The notes under the pieces: model-generated
What the model was told of the DNA's origin: nothing
Databases searched by the model: none
The model's input: the letters and a program-made list of their open reading frames with translations, nothing else
Position numbers and translations under genes: made by a program
From: Scolanthus callimorphus
Taxonomy: Eukaryota > Cnidaria > Anthozoa > Actiniaria > Edwardsiidae
NCBI GenBank assembly: GCA_033964015.1
Contig: CM066919.1
Location: 19,594,146 to 19,658,145 of the forward strand
DNA: 64,000 nt
Direction: 5' to 3'
Part shown: piece after piece, positions 1-10,591 of the stretch
Numbering within the stretch: the first letter of the stretch is position 1
Layout of the letters: each line of letters begins with the position of its first letter

Positions 1-163
1 AGGCCCAAAATGCAATGTTCGATATTCCGTGTAGACCTTGTTTCACAACATGTTAGCAAAGTTCGAACAAGCTGCGAAATAGTTCATCGCAAACGGAAAA
101 GAAAGTCGCTATATTCTCCTTAATTGAATAACTCATTCTGTTACACTGCCTGTGGTCACGCTA

Positions 164-273
164 ATTGCGCGCGCAATCAAAACAGACGAGTTTCCACTGA
201 AACTCGTCTGTAAATAAAAGATTTGTGACTACTCATAACTTTCTCAGTAAAACGAGTTTCAATGGAAACTCGT
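164..273. repeat. Hairpin pair between 3' ends of transposase and rep, copy 1
   Basis: Three dyads in 110 bp: a 14-bp palindrome ATTGCGCGCGCAAT (164-177); a perfect 13-bp stem with loop CACT (182-211); and a 9-bp stem with loop AATG (252-273). The 22-mer at 186-207 and the reverse complement of 252-273 differ at one base, so the two hairpins are inverted copies of one motif. Possible roles are a Rep nick or origin site, or a boundary between converging transcripts. I saw no canonical CRESS nonanucleotide such as TAGTATTAC in the loops. Confidence 0.8.
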
Positions 274-363
274 CCATTCCGCATGCGCGGATCCACAGGT
301 ATTCCGAAAGCTAAACGAACACAAACTTTCTGAAAAAATATACATGGCAGTGCTTCCCGCTCA

Positions 364-1754
364 CTATGCTAGTAAAAAATGTGCAAAGCATCTGCCGCAC
401 GGCTCAATCGAGACCTGGTCAGCTTCTTGAATCTGATGTGTAAAAGAAAACACCCTCCAGCGCACTCTCATCATCTCTGTCTCCCTCTCGTCTACTGCGT
501 TTCCAGTAAGCGACAATATTTCAGACTTTGATGTACAAAACACAGGAGTGTCGCTGCCAAATGTGATGTCCTCGGCATAGTGTGTCTTAGGAGCTGGTAG
601 GTGCACGGGTTGCCCTTCCAAGAGCAATAGCATATCATGCCATGGCATTACTTTTGGCGACCACCTAAAGTCATTCAGAAATATCACCTCAGCTTTCTCA
701 GCCCCAACCCAAGCAAAAGTTGTGGTTGCTGGGTTTTGAAAGGCATTATAGACAACAGTCAAGGGGCGCAAGAGAAACGTCTTAGCAGTATTAGCTGGGC
801 CTTTAAGGAATACATTTCTGTACTTTCCTCTACCTTTCTCTAATAGCAGAATAATGGCATTTCTAAAAGCATCTGCGTCAATGTTGTTATTGTTGAGAAC
901 CTCTAGTGCCATTTCGCACCAGCGCCCTCTACAGCCATTCGCGTGATCTAGAGTCAGCGCGTTTTGGAGAATTTCCATGCGACTCATGCGCTGGCGTCTA
1001 AGTTTTTCATTGGAATACTCCAGCTCCCAGGCAATATGAAGAGCCTCCTCGACTACCTTTTGCCTCTTGCTGATAATAAATTGAGCTATTTCAGTTTTGC
1101 CTTCGTCCTTCTGCTGCTTTGCAAAGGCCAAAAGCGCGAGATAGGTTTTGATACCTCGTGACACAGCACTCTCAGTAACTTCATACATATTTATTTTTCG
1201 CTTCTTTGGTGCGATCTCTTCTCCCACCTCTATTGCCTCTCGTTCTTCGTCCCCTGTCTCTCGTGCTCTCAAATGAGCCTGTGAAGCGGCTGTCGTTGTT
1301 GGTGGGCGAGCGTCCCACAGATCGGGGTGATTCTGAGACTGCAAGACGTTAGCGTCTTCTTTGATTATATACCTCCAAGCGAAGTAATAGTTCGGATGTC
1401 TGTCAGAAAATTAACTTTTACTCCATACTTGGTGTCTAGATAATTTCGGGCACTTAGCCACCGCTTTGGAGCGCTAAGTTTAAGCGCCATGTGATAATGG
1501 CGTCCTCCGTCGCCATGATTTTCCTCGCAGCACGCCCAGTGCAGTATTTCTACGGGAGGATTGTCGGCGTTTCGAGGATTTACAGGACGTTGACTAAAGG
1601 CTTCGAGAACAATTTCCGAGAATCTCTCCCGTGTGGGAACAATATCCAAATCAGCTCTGCTGTAGGTTATTAGATAAACTCGACGGAAAAGACTCCTGTT
1701 AGGCAGCGCATTCGCCATGTTTAGTGTGTTTGGTTTGCACCAAAAGAATTTCAC
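364..1754 (-). pseudogene. Rep protein (HUH endonuclease + SF3 helicase), copy 1, frame-broken
   Basis: Two open frames on the minus strand read as one Rep gene. The first (1754 to 1365, 129 aa) has the HUH-endonuclease strand motif YLITYS (about residues 27-32) and the metal-binding HYH (residues 86-88). The second (326 aa, ending at 364) has an SF3 helicase with Walker A GPANTAKT, Walker B EVIFLNDFRW and motif C PVFCTSKS. The frame changes near the A4 run at 1407-1410. The probable catalytic tyrosine motif YIIK (codons at 1371-1360) is in the second frame, upstream of its first ATG, so it belongs to the joined gene. The true start may be the internal Met at codon 13. The expected role is rolling-circle or rolling-hairpin initiation: nicking DNA and unwinding it. 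Oddities are an Ala where Walker A normally has Gly, and Lys where SF3 motif C usually has Asn. The break may be real decay or a sequencing deletion. Confidence 0.85.
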
Positions 1755-2186
1755 ATGTTAAAATTCGTCTGTCGTGTGGCTGTCGGGAAACCATTTCACA
1801 GCTAATTCAATCAACAAAAGCGCCGCGTTTACCATTACAGTTGCTTTAATAAAAAGATCGCACTTTTAAGCTCCGTGTTTTAGGCGATGTTTTTAGGGTT
1901 CTGTATACTTTTTCTTGGCGTTTTGAAGTTTAGATAGTCAGAATATGGAAATACCTTCGTTAACTCCTAATAATTTTCACAAATTAAGTTCTATACGCGA
2001 TAAACTTTTTCTAGCGTACTGCATAGCTCATGTCATTTGCAAATTCACACTTTCAAACCGGTAATACGAGAAAACCGTTTTAAAAATAGCTAAAACTCCC
2101 CCTTCTTATTCCTTCCTATCCCGCTTGTTAGAAACCCTGCGCTACAGTTATTACGTTACTTGGAAAATGACACCCATATACGGCTA

Positions 2187-2347
2187 TACAACCAAATGCA
2201 AAATGTTGGAACACTTTGCAGAGAGAACGCGCTCTCCCTGCCCTCCCTTTCAATGTTGTCCAAAATTGTGTTCAGTAATTTTTTCTGGTCAACATTGGGA
2301 GGGGAAGGAAGGACAGGGTGTTCCAACGACTTATGCATTTGGTTGTA
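2187..2347. repeat. 161-bp imperfect palindrome (ITR-like), copy 1
   Basis: Begins TACAACCAAATGCA and ends with its complement TGCATTTGGTTGTA. Further pairing continues inward: TTGGAACA with TGTTCCAA, and CCCTGCCCTCCC...CAATGTTG with CAACATTGGGAGGGG...CAGGG, leaving a loop around 2260-2290. One arm carries an extra small hairpin (GAGAG-aacgcg-CTCTC near 2220-2236), so the fold would be branched. TA flanks both ends. It lies between the divergent 5' ends of rep and transposase. It could be a terminal repeat of a linear element, a Tc1/mariner binding site, or a MITE inserted in the ancestral unit. Confidence 0.85.
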
Positions 2348-2531
2348 TACCATGATTGACAGGGTCATGACCTCAATTATCACGCTGTTATCGTTACGCG
2401 GAGTGTACGTAGTGTTGCTCTACACTGAAGTGCTCGCGTGTCTCATTGCTAATGACGTCTAACTATAAACAATTCACACTCGATTTTTCTAGTATAAGTT
2501 GATTACAATAGTAAATCACGTCGTGAGGATC

Positions 2532-2539
2532 TATAAAAA
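2532..2539 (+). promoter_or_regulatory. TATA box of transposase, copy 1
   Basis: TATAAAAA, 62 bp upstream of the transposase ATG, a normal distance for a TATA-driven start near 2560 with a short leader. Confidence 0.5.
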
Positions 2540-2593
2540 AGGTGTGCTTTAAGTTCACGTTCAGATTGCGTTGCTTTTGCTACAAAAACTAGA

Positions 2594-3682
2594 ATGGTGT
2601 TTAAGAGACATATCCCCGCTGATGTAAAAGCGATGATATTTAAATTACGGCAGAAAACAGACCTAAGTAAAAGAGCTATTGCCAAAGCTTGTGGAGTTTC
2701 TCCTTCGTCTGTCTTACGTGTGCTCGGTGGAAAATCAAAACTGAAACAAATTCCCAAGCGTGGCGGCAGGGCTCCAAAATTGACTGAGAGGCAAAAAGAA
2801 CTATTACTGCGTAGCGTTCCAGTTGTTCGTTTGCGAAACCCCTGTTTTACAATCCGGGAACTAATGAAAGAGTGTGGGATTGAAGACGCAGATGTTTCAG
2901 AGACTACAGTAGGACGCTTTCTGAAAAAACAAGGCTATGATTATCGGTACGCAAGAAAGAAGGGCGTTCTGAAGGCAGAAGATTTGGTGAAGCGCTTGGC
3001 ATTTGCGACTGCGGTGAAAAATAACTATAGCGACGATTTCTGGACAAATGAATTTGCATTTTTTCTGGACGGTGTATCTCTAGCATATAAAAGGAATCCC
3101 TTAGGGAATGCGAGGTCTCCAAAAGGACGGATATGGAGGAAAAAGAACGAGGGGTTGTCATTTGGGTGCACTGCGAAGGGTAGCAAGGAGGGTACTGGAG
3201 GAAAGCTAGTGAAACTGTTCGTCGCTATTAGCCATAACGAAGGTGTGGTTTTGTGTGAGTCTTACAAGCACTTAAATGGGCCTTATTTTGCTAGACTAGT
3301 ACGAAGGAATTTCAATAGGGTATTTCATTTGGCTAATAAGAACGGCAGTAGATTTTGGATCCAAGATAATGACCCATCTCAGAACAGTAAGCTTGCAAAA
3401 ATTGCAATGAGTCAGTGTGCTTGCAGAGACACATTGATTGCCATTCCTGCTCGCTCGCCTGATCTCAATCCAATCGAAAACATTTTCCATATTCTAAAGC
3501 AGGATTTAAAAAGAAATGCAATACGGTTACAAATAAATAAGGAGACATTTGAAGAGTTTGAGCGACGAGTCATTCAAACTTTATATGAAATACCACTTGA
3601 GATTATCAACAGGACAATCGCTTCTATGTCAAATAGATTAGCAATGATCATAGAAAACAATGGGCGGCGCACCAAATATTGA
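2594..3682 (+). CDS. Tc1/mariner-type DDE transposase, copy 1
   Basis: Intact 362-residue frame. Two helix-turn-helix regions form the DNA-binding half: residues about 23-43 (KRAIAKACGVSPSSV) and 86-114. The RNase-H-like catalytic domain has D159 (FFLDG), D258 (IQDND) and E295 (SPDLNPIEN), so 36 residues separate the second Asp and the Glu, a DD36E spacing. The family cuts and pastes DNA between terminal inverted repeats into TA sites. The start is the first ATG, about 62 bp after a TATA box at 2532. It lies directly beyond the 161-bp palindrome and reads towards the 3' end of rep. In most animal genomes such a gene sits alone between simple TIRs; here it shares a unit with a Rep gene, which is unusual. 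Uninterrupted frames in copies 1-3 suggest it was functional until recently. Confidence 0.93.
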   Translation: MVFKRHIPADVKAMIFKLRQKTDLSKRAIAKACGVSPSSVLRVLGGKSKLKQIPKRGGRAPKLTERQKELLLRSVPVVRLRNPCFTIRELMKECGIEDADVSETTVGRFLKKQGYDYRYARKKGVLKAEDLVKRLAFATAVKNNYSDDFWTNEFAFFLDGVSLAYKRNPLGNARSPKGRIWRKKNEGLSFGCTAKGSKEGTGGKLVKLFVAISHNEGVVLCESYKHLNGPYFARLVRRNFNRVFHLANKNGSRFWIQDNDPSQNSKLAKIAMSQCACRDTLIAIPARSPDLNPIENIFHILKQDLKRNAIRLQINKETFEEFERRVIQTLYEIPLEIINRTIASMSNRLAMIIENNGRRTKY

Positions 3683-4162
3683 TTATACTTTTATTATAAT
3701 TATGGAAAATGGTTGTGCTGAAACACTTTTGGGTACATGTAATACTCTAAACCGTGTGGCATAACATCAATTTGTATATCGGCTGCGTGTTGAAATGTCA
3801 TTTAGGAGCGCAATACAACTATGAAACTTAGCGTTTGGGAGAACGCTAAATAGAGTAAGTAAAGCGTATTATTGATAAACAAATGCATCTGTTTACTTTG
3901 TCTGGCAGAAAAGTTCTTACACATTTTTCTTACACATCGGTTTGATAAACGAATGCGATCTTATTAGATACAGTTTATGCTGTGTTCTGCACAAACTACA
4001 GGCCCAAAATGCAATGTTCGATATTCCGTGTAGACCTTGTTTCACAACATGTTAGCAAAGTTCGAACAAGCTGCGAAATAGTTCATCGCAAACGGAAAAG
4101 AAAGTCGCTATATTCTCCTTAATTGAATAACTCATTCTGTTACACTGCCTGTGGTCACGCTA

Positions 4163-4272
4163 ATTGCGCGCGCAATCAAAACAGACGAGTTTCCACTGAA
4201 ACTCGTCTGTAAATAAAAGATTTGTGACTACTCATAACTTTCTCAGTAAAACGAGTTTCAATGGAAACTCGT
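4163..4272. repeat. Hairpin pair, copy 2
   Basis: Same three dyads as at 164-273: GC palindrome, hairpin at 4181-4210 and inverted hairpin at 4251-4272, between transposase 1 and rep 2. Confidence 0.8.
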
Positions 4273-4362
4273 CCATTCCGCATGCGCGGATCCACAGGTA
4301 TTCCGAAAGCTAAACGAACACAAACTTTCTGAAAAAATATACATGGCAGTGCTTCCCGCTCA

Positions 4363-5753
4363 CTATGCTAGTAAAAAATGTGCAAAGCATCTGCCGCACG
4401 GCTCAATCGAGACCTGGTCAGCTTCTTGAATCTGATGTGTAAAAGAAAACACCCTCCAGCGCACTCTCATCATCTCTGTCTCCCTCTCGTCTACTGCGTT
4501 TCCAGTAAGCGACAATATTTCAGACTTTGATGTACAAAACACAGGAGTGTCGCTGCCAAATGTGATGTCCTCGGCATAGTGTGTCTTAGGAGCTGGTAGG
4601 TGCACGGGTTGCCCTTCCAAGAGCAATAGCATATCATGCCATGGCATTACTTTTGGCGACCACCTAAAGTCATTCAGAAATATCACCTCAGCTTTCTCAG
4701 CCCCAACCCAAGCAAAAGTTGTGGTTGCTGGGTTTTGAAAGGCATTATAGACAACAGTCAAGGGGCGCAAGAGAAACGTCTTAGCAGTATTAGCTGGGCC
4801 TTTAAGGAATACATTTCTGTACTTTCCTCTACCTTTCTCTAATAGCAGAATAATGGCATTTCTAAAAGCATCTGCGTCAATGTTGTTATTGTTGAGAACC
4901 TCTAGTGCCATTTCGCACCAGCGCCCTCTACAGCCATTCGCGTGATCTAGAGTCAGCGCGTTTTGGAGAATTTCCATGCGACTCATGCGCTGGCGTCTAA
5001 GTTTTTCATTGGAATACTCCAGCTCCCAGGCAATATGAAGAGCCTCCTCGACTACCTTTTGCCTCTTGCTGATAATAAATTGAGCTATTTCAGTTTTGCC
5101 TTCGTCCTTCTGCTGCTTTGCAAAGGCCAAAAGCGCGAGATAGGTTTTGATACCTCGTGACACAGCACTCTCAGTAACTTCATACATATTTATTTTTCGC
5201 TTCTTTGGTGCGATCTCTTCTCCCACCTCTATTGCCTCTCGTTCTTCGTCCCCTGTCTCTCGTGCTCTCAAATGAGCCTGTGAAGCGGCTGTCGTTGTTG
5301 GTGGGCGAGCGTCCCACAGATCGGGGTGATTCTGAGACTGCAAGACGTTAGCGTCTTCTTTGATTATATACCTCCAAGCGAAGTAATAGTTCGGATGTCT
5401 GTCAGAAAATTAACTTTTACTCCATACTTGGTGTCTAGATAATTTCGGGCACTTAGCCACCGCTTTGGAGCGCTAAGTTTAAGCGCCATGTGATAATGGC
5501 GTCCTCCGTCGCCATGATTTTCCTCGCAGCACGCCCAGTGCAGTATTTCTACGGGAGGATTGTCGGCGTTTCGAGGATTTACAGGACGTTGACTAAAGGC
5601 TTCGAGAACAATTTCCGAGAATCTCTCCCGTGTGGGAACAATATCCAAATCAGCTCTGCTGTAGGTTATTAGATAAACTCGACGGAAAAGACTCCTGTTA
5701 GGCAGCGCATTCGCCATGTTTAGTGTGTTTGGTTTGCACCAAAAGAATTTCAC
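4363..5753 (-). pseudogene. Rep protein (HUH + SF3), copy 2, frame-broken
   Basis: Same sequence as the copy at 364-1754, with the same frame change (near 5406-5409) between the HUH part (5753-5364) and the helicase part (5343-4363). It converges with the transposase ending at 3682, with the two hairpins in between. I found no difference from copy 1 in the coding part. Confidence 0.85.
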
Positions 5754-6185
5754 ATGTTAAAATTCGTCTGTCGTGTGGCTGTCGGGAAACCATTTCACAG
5801 CTAATTCAATCAACAAAAGCGCCGCGTTTACCATTACAGTTGCTTTAATAAAAAGATCGCACTTTTAAGCTCCGTGTTTTAGGCGATGTTTTTAGGGTTC
5901 TGTATACTTTTTCTTGGCGTTTTGAAGTTTAGATAGTCAGAATATGGAAATACCTTCGTTAACTCCTAATAATTTTCACAAATTAAGTTCTATACGCGAT
6001 AAACTTTTTCTAGCGTACTGCATAGCTCATGTCATTTGCAAATTCACACTTTCAAACCGGTAATACGAGAAAACCGTTTTAAAAATAGCTAAAACTCCCC
6101 CTTCTTATTCCTTCCTATCCCGCTTGTTAGAAACCCTGCGCTACAGTTATTACGTTACTTGGAAAATGACACCCATATACGGCTA

Positions 6186-6346
6186 TACAACCAAATGCAA
6201 AATGTTGGAACACTTTGCAGAGAGAACGCGCTCTCCCTGCCCTCCCTTTCAATGTTGTCCAAAATTGTGTTCAGTAATTTTTTCTGGTCAACATTGGGAG
6301 GGGAAGGAAGGACAGGGTGTTCCAACGACTTATGCATTTGGTTGTA
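6186..6346. repeat. 161-bp imperfect palindrome (ITR-like), copy 2
   Basis: Second copy of the branched palindrome, between rep (5' end at 5753) and transposase (start 6593). TA follows each terminal heptamer, as in copy 1. Confidence 0.85.
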
Positions 6347-6530
6347 TACCATGATTGACAGGGTCATGACCTCAATTATCACGCTGTTATCGTTACGCGG
6401 AGTGTACGTAGTGTTGCTCTACACTGAAGTGCTCGCGTGTCTCATTGCTAATGACGTCTAACTATAAACAATTCACACTCGATTTTTCTAGTATAAGTTG
6501 ATTACAATAGTAAATCACGTCGTGAGGATC

Positions 6531-6538
6531 TATAAAAA
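6531..6538 (+). promoter_or_regulatory. TATA box of transposase, copy 2
   Basis: Same TATAAAAA, 62 bp before the ATG at 6593. Confidence 0.5.
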
Positions 6539-6592
6539 AGGTGTGCTTTAAGTTCACGTTCAGATTGCGTTGCTTTTGCTACAAAAACTAGA

Positions 6593-7681
6593 ATGGTGTT
6601 TAAGAGACATATCCCCGCTGATGTAAAAGCGATGATATTTAAATTACGGCAGAAAACAGACCTAAGTAAAAGAGCTATTGCCAAAGCTTGTGGAGTTTCT
6701 CCTTCGTCTGTCTTACGTGTGCTCGGTGGAAAATCAAAACTGAAACAAATTCCCAAGCGTGGCGGCAGGGCTCCAAAATTGACTGAGAGGCAAAAAGAAC
6801 TATTACTGCGTAGCGTTCCAGTTGTTCGTTTGCGAAACCCCTGTTTTACAATCCGGGAACTAATGAAAGAGTGTGGGATTGAAGACGCAGATGTTTCAGA
6901 GACTACAGTAGGACGCTTTCTGAAAAAACAAGGCTATGATTATCGGTACGCAAGAAAGAAGGGCGTTCTGAAGGCAGAAGATTTGGTGAAGCGCTTGGCA
7001 TTTGCGACTGCGGTGAAAAATAACTATAGCGACGATTTCTGGACAAATGAATTTGCATTTTTTCTGGACGGTGTATCTCTAGCATATAAAAGGAATCCCT
7101 TAGGGAATGCGAGGTCTCCAAAAGGACGGATATGGAGGAAAAAGAACGAGGGGTTGTCATTTGGGTGCACTGCGAAGGGTAGCAAGGAGGGTACTGGAGG
7201 AAAGCTAGTGAAACTGTTCGTCGCTATTAGCCATAACGAAGGTGTGGTTTTGTGTGAGTCTTACAAGCACTTAAATGGGCCTTATTTTGCTAGACTAGTA
7301 CGAAGGAATTTCAATAGGGTATTTCATTTGGCTAATAAGAACGGCAGTAGATTTTGGATCCAAGATAATGACCCATCTCAGAACAGTAAGCTTGCAAAAA
7401 TTGCAATGAGTCAGTGTGCTTGCAGAGACACATTGATTGCCATTCCTGCTCGCTCGCCTGATCTCAATCCAATCGAAAACATTTTCCATATTCTAAAGCA
7501 GGATTTAAAAAGAAATGCAATACGGTTACAAATAAATAAGGAGACATTTGAAGAGTTTGAGCGACGAGTCATTCAAACTTTATATGAAATACCACTTGAG
7601 ATTATCAACAGGACAATCGCTTCTATGTCAAATAGATTAGCAATGATCATAGAAAACAATGGGCGGCGCACCAAATATTGA
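6593..7681 (+). CDS. Tc1/mariner-type DDE transposase, copy 2
   Basis: Translation identical to the copy at 2594-3682: 362 residues, catalytic D159, D258 and E295. It is flanked by the palindrome at 6186-6346 upstream and hairpins at 8163-8271 downstream. Confidence 0.93.
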   Translation: MVFKRHIPADVKAMIFKLRQKTDLSKRAIAKACGVSPSSVLRVLGGKSKLKQIPKRGGRAPKLTERQKELLLRSVPVVRLRNPCFTIRELMKECGIEDADVSETTVGRFLKKQGYDYRYARKKGVLKAEDLVKRLAFATAVKNNYSDDFWTNEFAFFLDGVSLAYKRNPLGNARSPKGRIWRKKNEGLSFGCTAKGSKEGTGGKLVKLFVAISHNEGVVLCESYKHLNGPYFARLVRRNFNRVFHLANKNGSRFWIQDNDPSQNSKLAKIAMSQCACRDTLIAIPARSPDLNPIENIFHILKQDLKRNAIRLQINKETFEEFERRVIQTLYEIPLEIINRTIASMSNRLAMIIENNGRRTKY

Positions 7682-8161
7682 TTATACTTTTATTATAATT
7701 ATGGAAAATGGTTGTGCTGAAACACTTTTGGGTACATGTAATACTCTAAACCGTGTGGCATAACATCAATTTGTATATCGGCTGCGTGTTGAAATGTCAT
7801 TTAGGAGCGCAATACAACTATGAAACTTAGCGTTTGGGAGAACGCTAAATAGAGTAAGTAAAGCGTATTATTGATAAACAAATGCATCTGTTTACTTTGT
7901 CTGGCAGAAAAGTTCTTACACATTTTTCTTACACATCGGTTTGATAAACGAATGCGATCTTATTAGATACAGTTTATGCTGTGTTCTGCACAAACTACAG
8001 GCCCAAAATGCAATGTTCGATATTCCGTGTAGACCTTGTTTCACAACATGTTAGCAAAGTTCGAACAAGCTGCGAAATAGTTCATCGCAAACGGAAAAGA
8101 AAGTCGCTATATTCTCCTTAATTGAATAACTCATTCTGTTACACTGCCTGTGGTCACGCTA

Positions 8162-8271
8162 ATTGCGCGCGCAATCAAAACAGACGAGTTTCCACTGAAA
8201 CTCGTCTGTAAATAAAAGATTTGTGACTACTCATAACTTTCTCAGTAAAACGAGTTTCAATGGAAACTCGT
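8162..8271. repeat. Hairpin pair, copy 3
   Basis: Same dyads, hairpins at 8180-8209 and 8250-8271, between transposase 2 and rep 3. Confidence 0.8.
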
Positions 8272-8361
8272 CCATTCCGCATGCGCGGATCCACAGGTAT
8301 TCCGAAAGCTAAACGAACACAAACTTTCTGAAAAAATATACATGGCAGTGCTTCCCGCTCA

Positions 8362-9752
8362 CTATGCTAGTAAAAAATGTGCAAAGCATCTGCCGCACGG
8401 CTCAATCGAGACCTGGTCAGCTTCTTGAATCTGATGTGTAAAAGAAAACACCCTCCAGCGCACTCTCATCATCTCTGTCTCCCTCTCGTCTACTGCGTTT
8501 CCAGTAAGCGACAATATTTCAGACTTTGATGTACAAAACACAGGAGTGTCGCTGCCAAATGTGATGTCCTCGGCATAGTGTGTCTTAGGAGCTGGTAGGT
8601 GCACGGGTTGCCCTTCCAAGAGCAATAGCATATCATGCCATGGCATTACTTTTGGCGACCACCTAAAGTCATTCAGAAATATCACCTCAGCTTTCTCAGC
8701 CCCAACCCAAGCAAAAGTTGTGGTTGCTGGGTTTTGAAAGGCATTATAGACAACAGTCAAGGGGCGCAAGAGAAACGTCTTAGCAGTATTAGCTGGGCCT
8801 TTAAGGAATACATTTCTGTACTTTCCTCTACCTTTCTCTAATAGCAGAATAATGGCATTTCTAAAAGCATCTGCGTCAATGTTGTTATTGTTGAGAACCT
8901 CTAGTGCCATTTCGCACCAGCGCCCTCTACAGCCATTCGCGTGATCTAGAGTCAGCGCGTTTTGGAGAATTTCCATGCGACTCATGCGCTGGCGTCTAAG
9001 TTTTTCATTGGAATACTCCAGCTCCCAGGCAATATGAAGAGCCTCCTCGACTACCTTTTGCCTCTTGCTGATAATAAATTGAGCTATTTCAGTTTTGCCT
9101 TCGTCCTTCTGCTGCTTTGCAAAGGCCAAAAGCGCGAGATAGGTTTTGATACCTCGTGACACAGCACTCTCAGTAACTTCATACATATTTATTTTTCGCT
9201 TCTTTGGTGCGATCTCTTCTCCCACCTCTATTGCCTCTCGTTCTTCGTCCCCTGTCTCTCGTGCTCTCAAATGAGCCTGTGAAGCGGCTGTCGTTGTTGG
9301 TGGGCGAGCGTCCCACAGATCGGGGTGATTCTGAGACTGCAAGACGTTAGCGTCTTCTTTGATTATATACCTCCAAGCGAAGTAATAGTTCGGATGTCTG
9401 TCAGAAAATTAACTTTTACTCCATACTTGGTGTCTAGATAATTTCGGGCACTTAGCCACCGCTTTGGAGCGCTAAGTTTAAGCGCCATGTGATAATGGCG
9501 TCCTCCGTCGCCATGATTTTCCTCGCAGCACGCCCAGTGCAGTATTTCTACGGGAGGATTGTCGGCGTTTCGAGGATTTACAGGACGTTGACTAAAGGCT
9601 TCGAGAACAATTTCCGAGAATCTCTCCCGTGTGGGAACAATATCCAAATCAGCTCTGCTGTAGGTTATTAGATAAACTCGACGGAAAAGACTCCTGTTAG
9701 GCAGCGCATTCGCCATGTTTAGTGTGTTTGGTTTGCACCAAAAGAATTTCAC
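8362..9752 (-). pseudogene. Rep protein (HUH + SF3), copy 3, frame-broken
   Basis: Third copy, again split into a 129-aa HUH frame (9752-9363) and a 326-aa SF3 helicase frame (9342-8362). The break is at the same base as in copies 1 and 2, so it was either amplified with the array or imposed by a shared consensus error. Confidence 0.85.
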
Positions 9753-10184
9753 ATGTTAAAATTCGTCTGTCGTGTGGCTGTCGGGAAACCATTTCACAGC
9801 TAATTCAATCAACAAAAGCGCCGCGTTTACCATTACAGTTGCTTTAATAAAAAGATCGCACTTTTAAGCTCCGTGTTTTAGGCGATGTTTTTAGGGTTCT
9901 GTATACTTTTTCTTGGCGTTTTGAAGTTTAGATAGTCAGAATATGGAAATACCTTCGTTAACTCCTAATAATTTTCACAAATTAAGTTCTATACGCGATA
10001 AACTTTTTCTAGCGTACTGCATAGCTCATGTCATTTGCAAATTCACACTTTCAAACCGGTAATACGAGAAAACCGTTTTAAAAATAGCTAAAACTCCCCC
10101 TTCTTATTCCTTCCTATCCCGCTTGTTAGAAACCCTGCGCTACAGTTATTACGTTACTTGGAAAATGACACCCATATACGGCTA

Positions 10185-10345
10185 TACAACCAAATGCAAA
10201 ATGTTGGAACACTTTGCAGAGAGAACGCGCTCTCCCTGCCCTCCCTTTCAATGTTGTCCAAAATTGTGTTCAGTAATTTTTTCTGGTCAACATTGGGAGG
10301 GGAAGGAAGGACAGGGTGTTCCAACGACTTATGCATTTGGTTGTA
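10185..10345. repeat. 161-bp imperfect palindrome (ITR-like), copy 3
   Basis: Third copy, same sequence and context, between rep 5' end (9752) and transposase start (10592). Confidence 0.85.
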
Positions 10346-10529
10346 TACCATGATTGACAGGGTCATGACCTCAATTATCACGCTGTTATCGTTACGCGGA
10401 GTGTACGTAGTGTTGCTCTACACTGAAGTGCTCGCGTGTCTCATTGCTAATGACGTCTAACTATAAACAATTCACACTCGATTTTTCTAGTATAAGTTGA
10501 TTACAATAGTAAATCACGTCGTGAGGATC

Positions 10530-10537
10530 TATAAAAA
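10530..10537 (+). promoter_or_regulatory. TATA box of transposase, copy 3
   Basis: Same TATAAAAA, 62 bp before the ATG at 10592. Confidence 0.5.
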
Positions 10538-10591
10538 AGGTGTGCTTTAAGTTCACGTTCAGATTGCGTTGCTTTTGCTACAAAAACTAGA

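Noticed and set aside
637..1161. Plus-strand frames (68 and 65 codons) opposite the rep gene, repeated in the array copies
   Set aside because: They are antisense shadows of the conserved helicase-coding frame and have no family resemblance.
2125..2462. Short frames overlapping the 161-bp palindrome
   Set aside because: Palindromic sequence opens similar frames on both strands; no protein features.
1..3999. Exogenous virus or circular plasmid contaminating the assembly
   Set aside because: The last copy joins host DNA directly at 18340/18341, 1.2 kb from the SGK3 stop, so the array as written is chromosomal; a misjoin cannot be wholly excluded.
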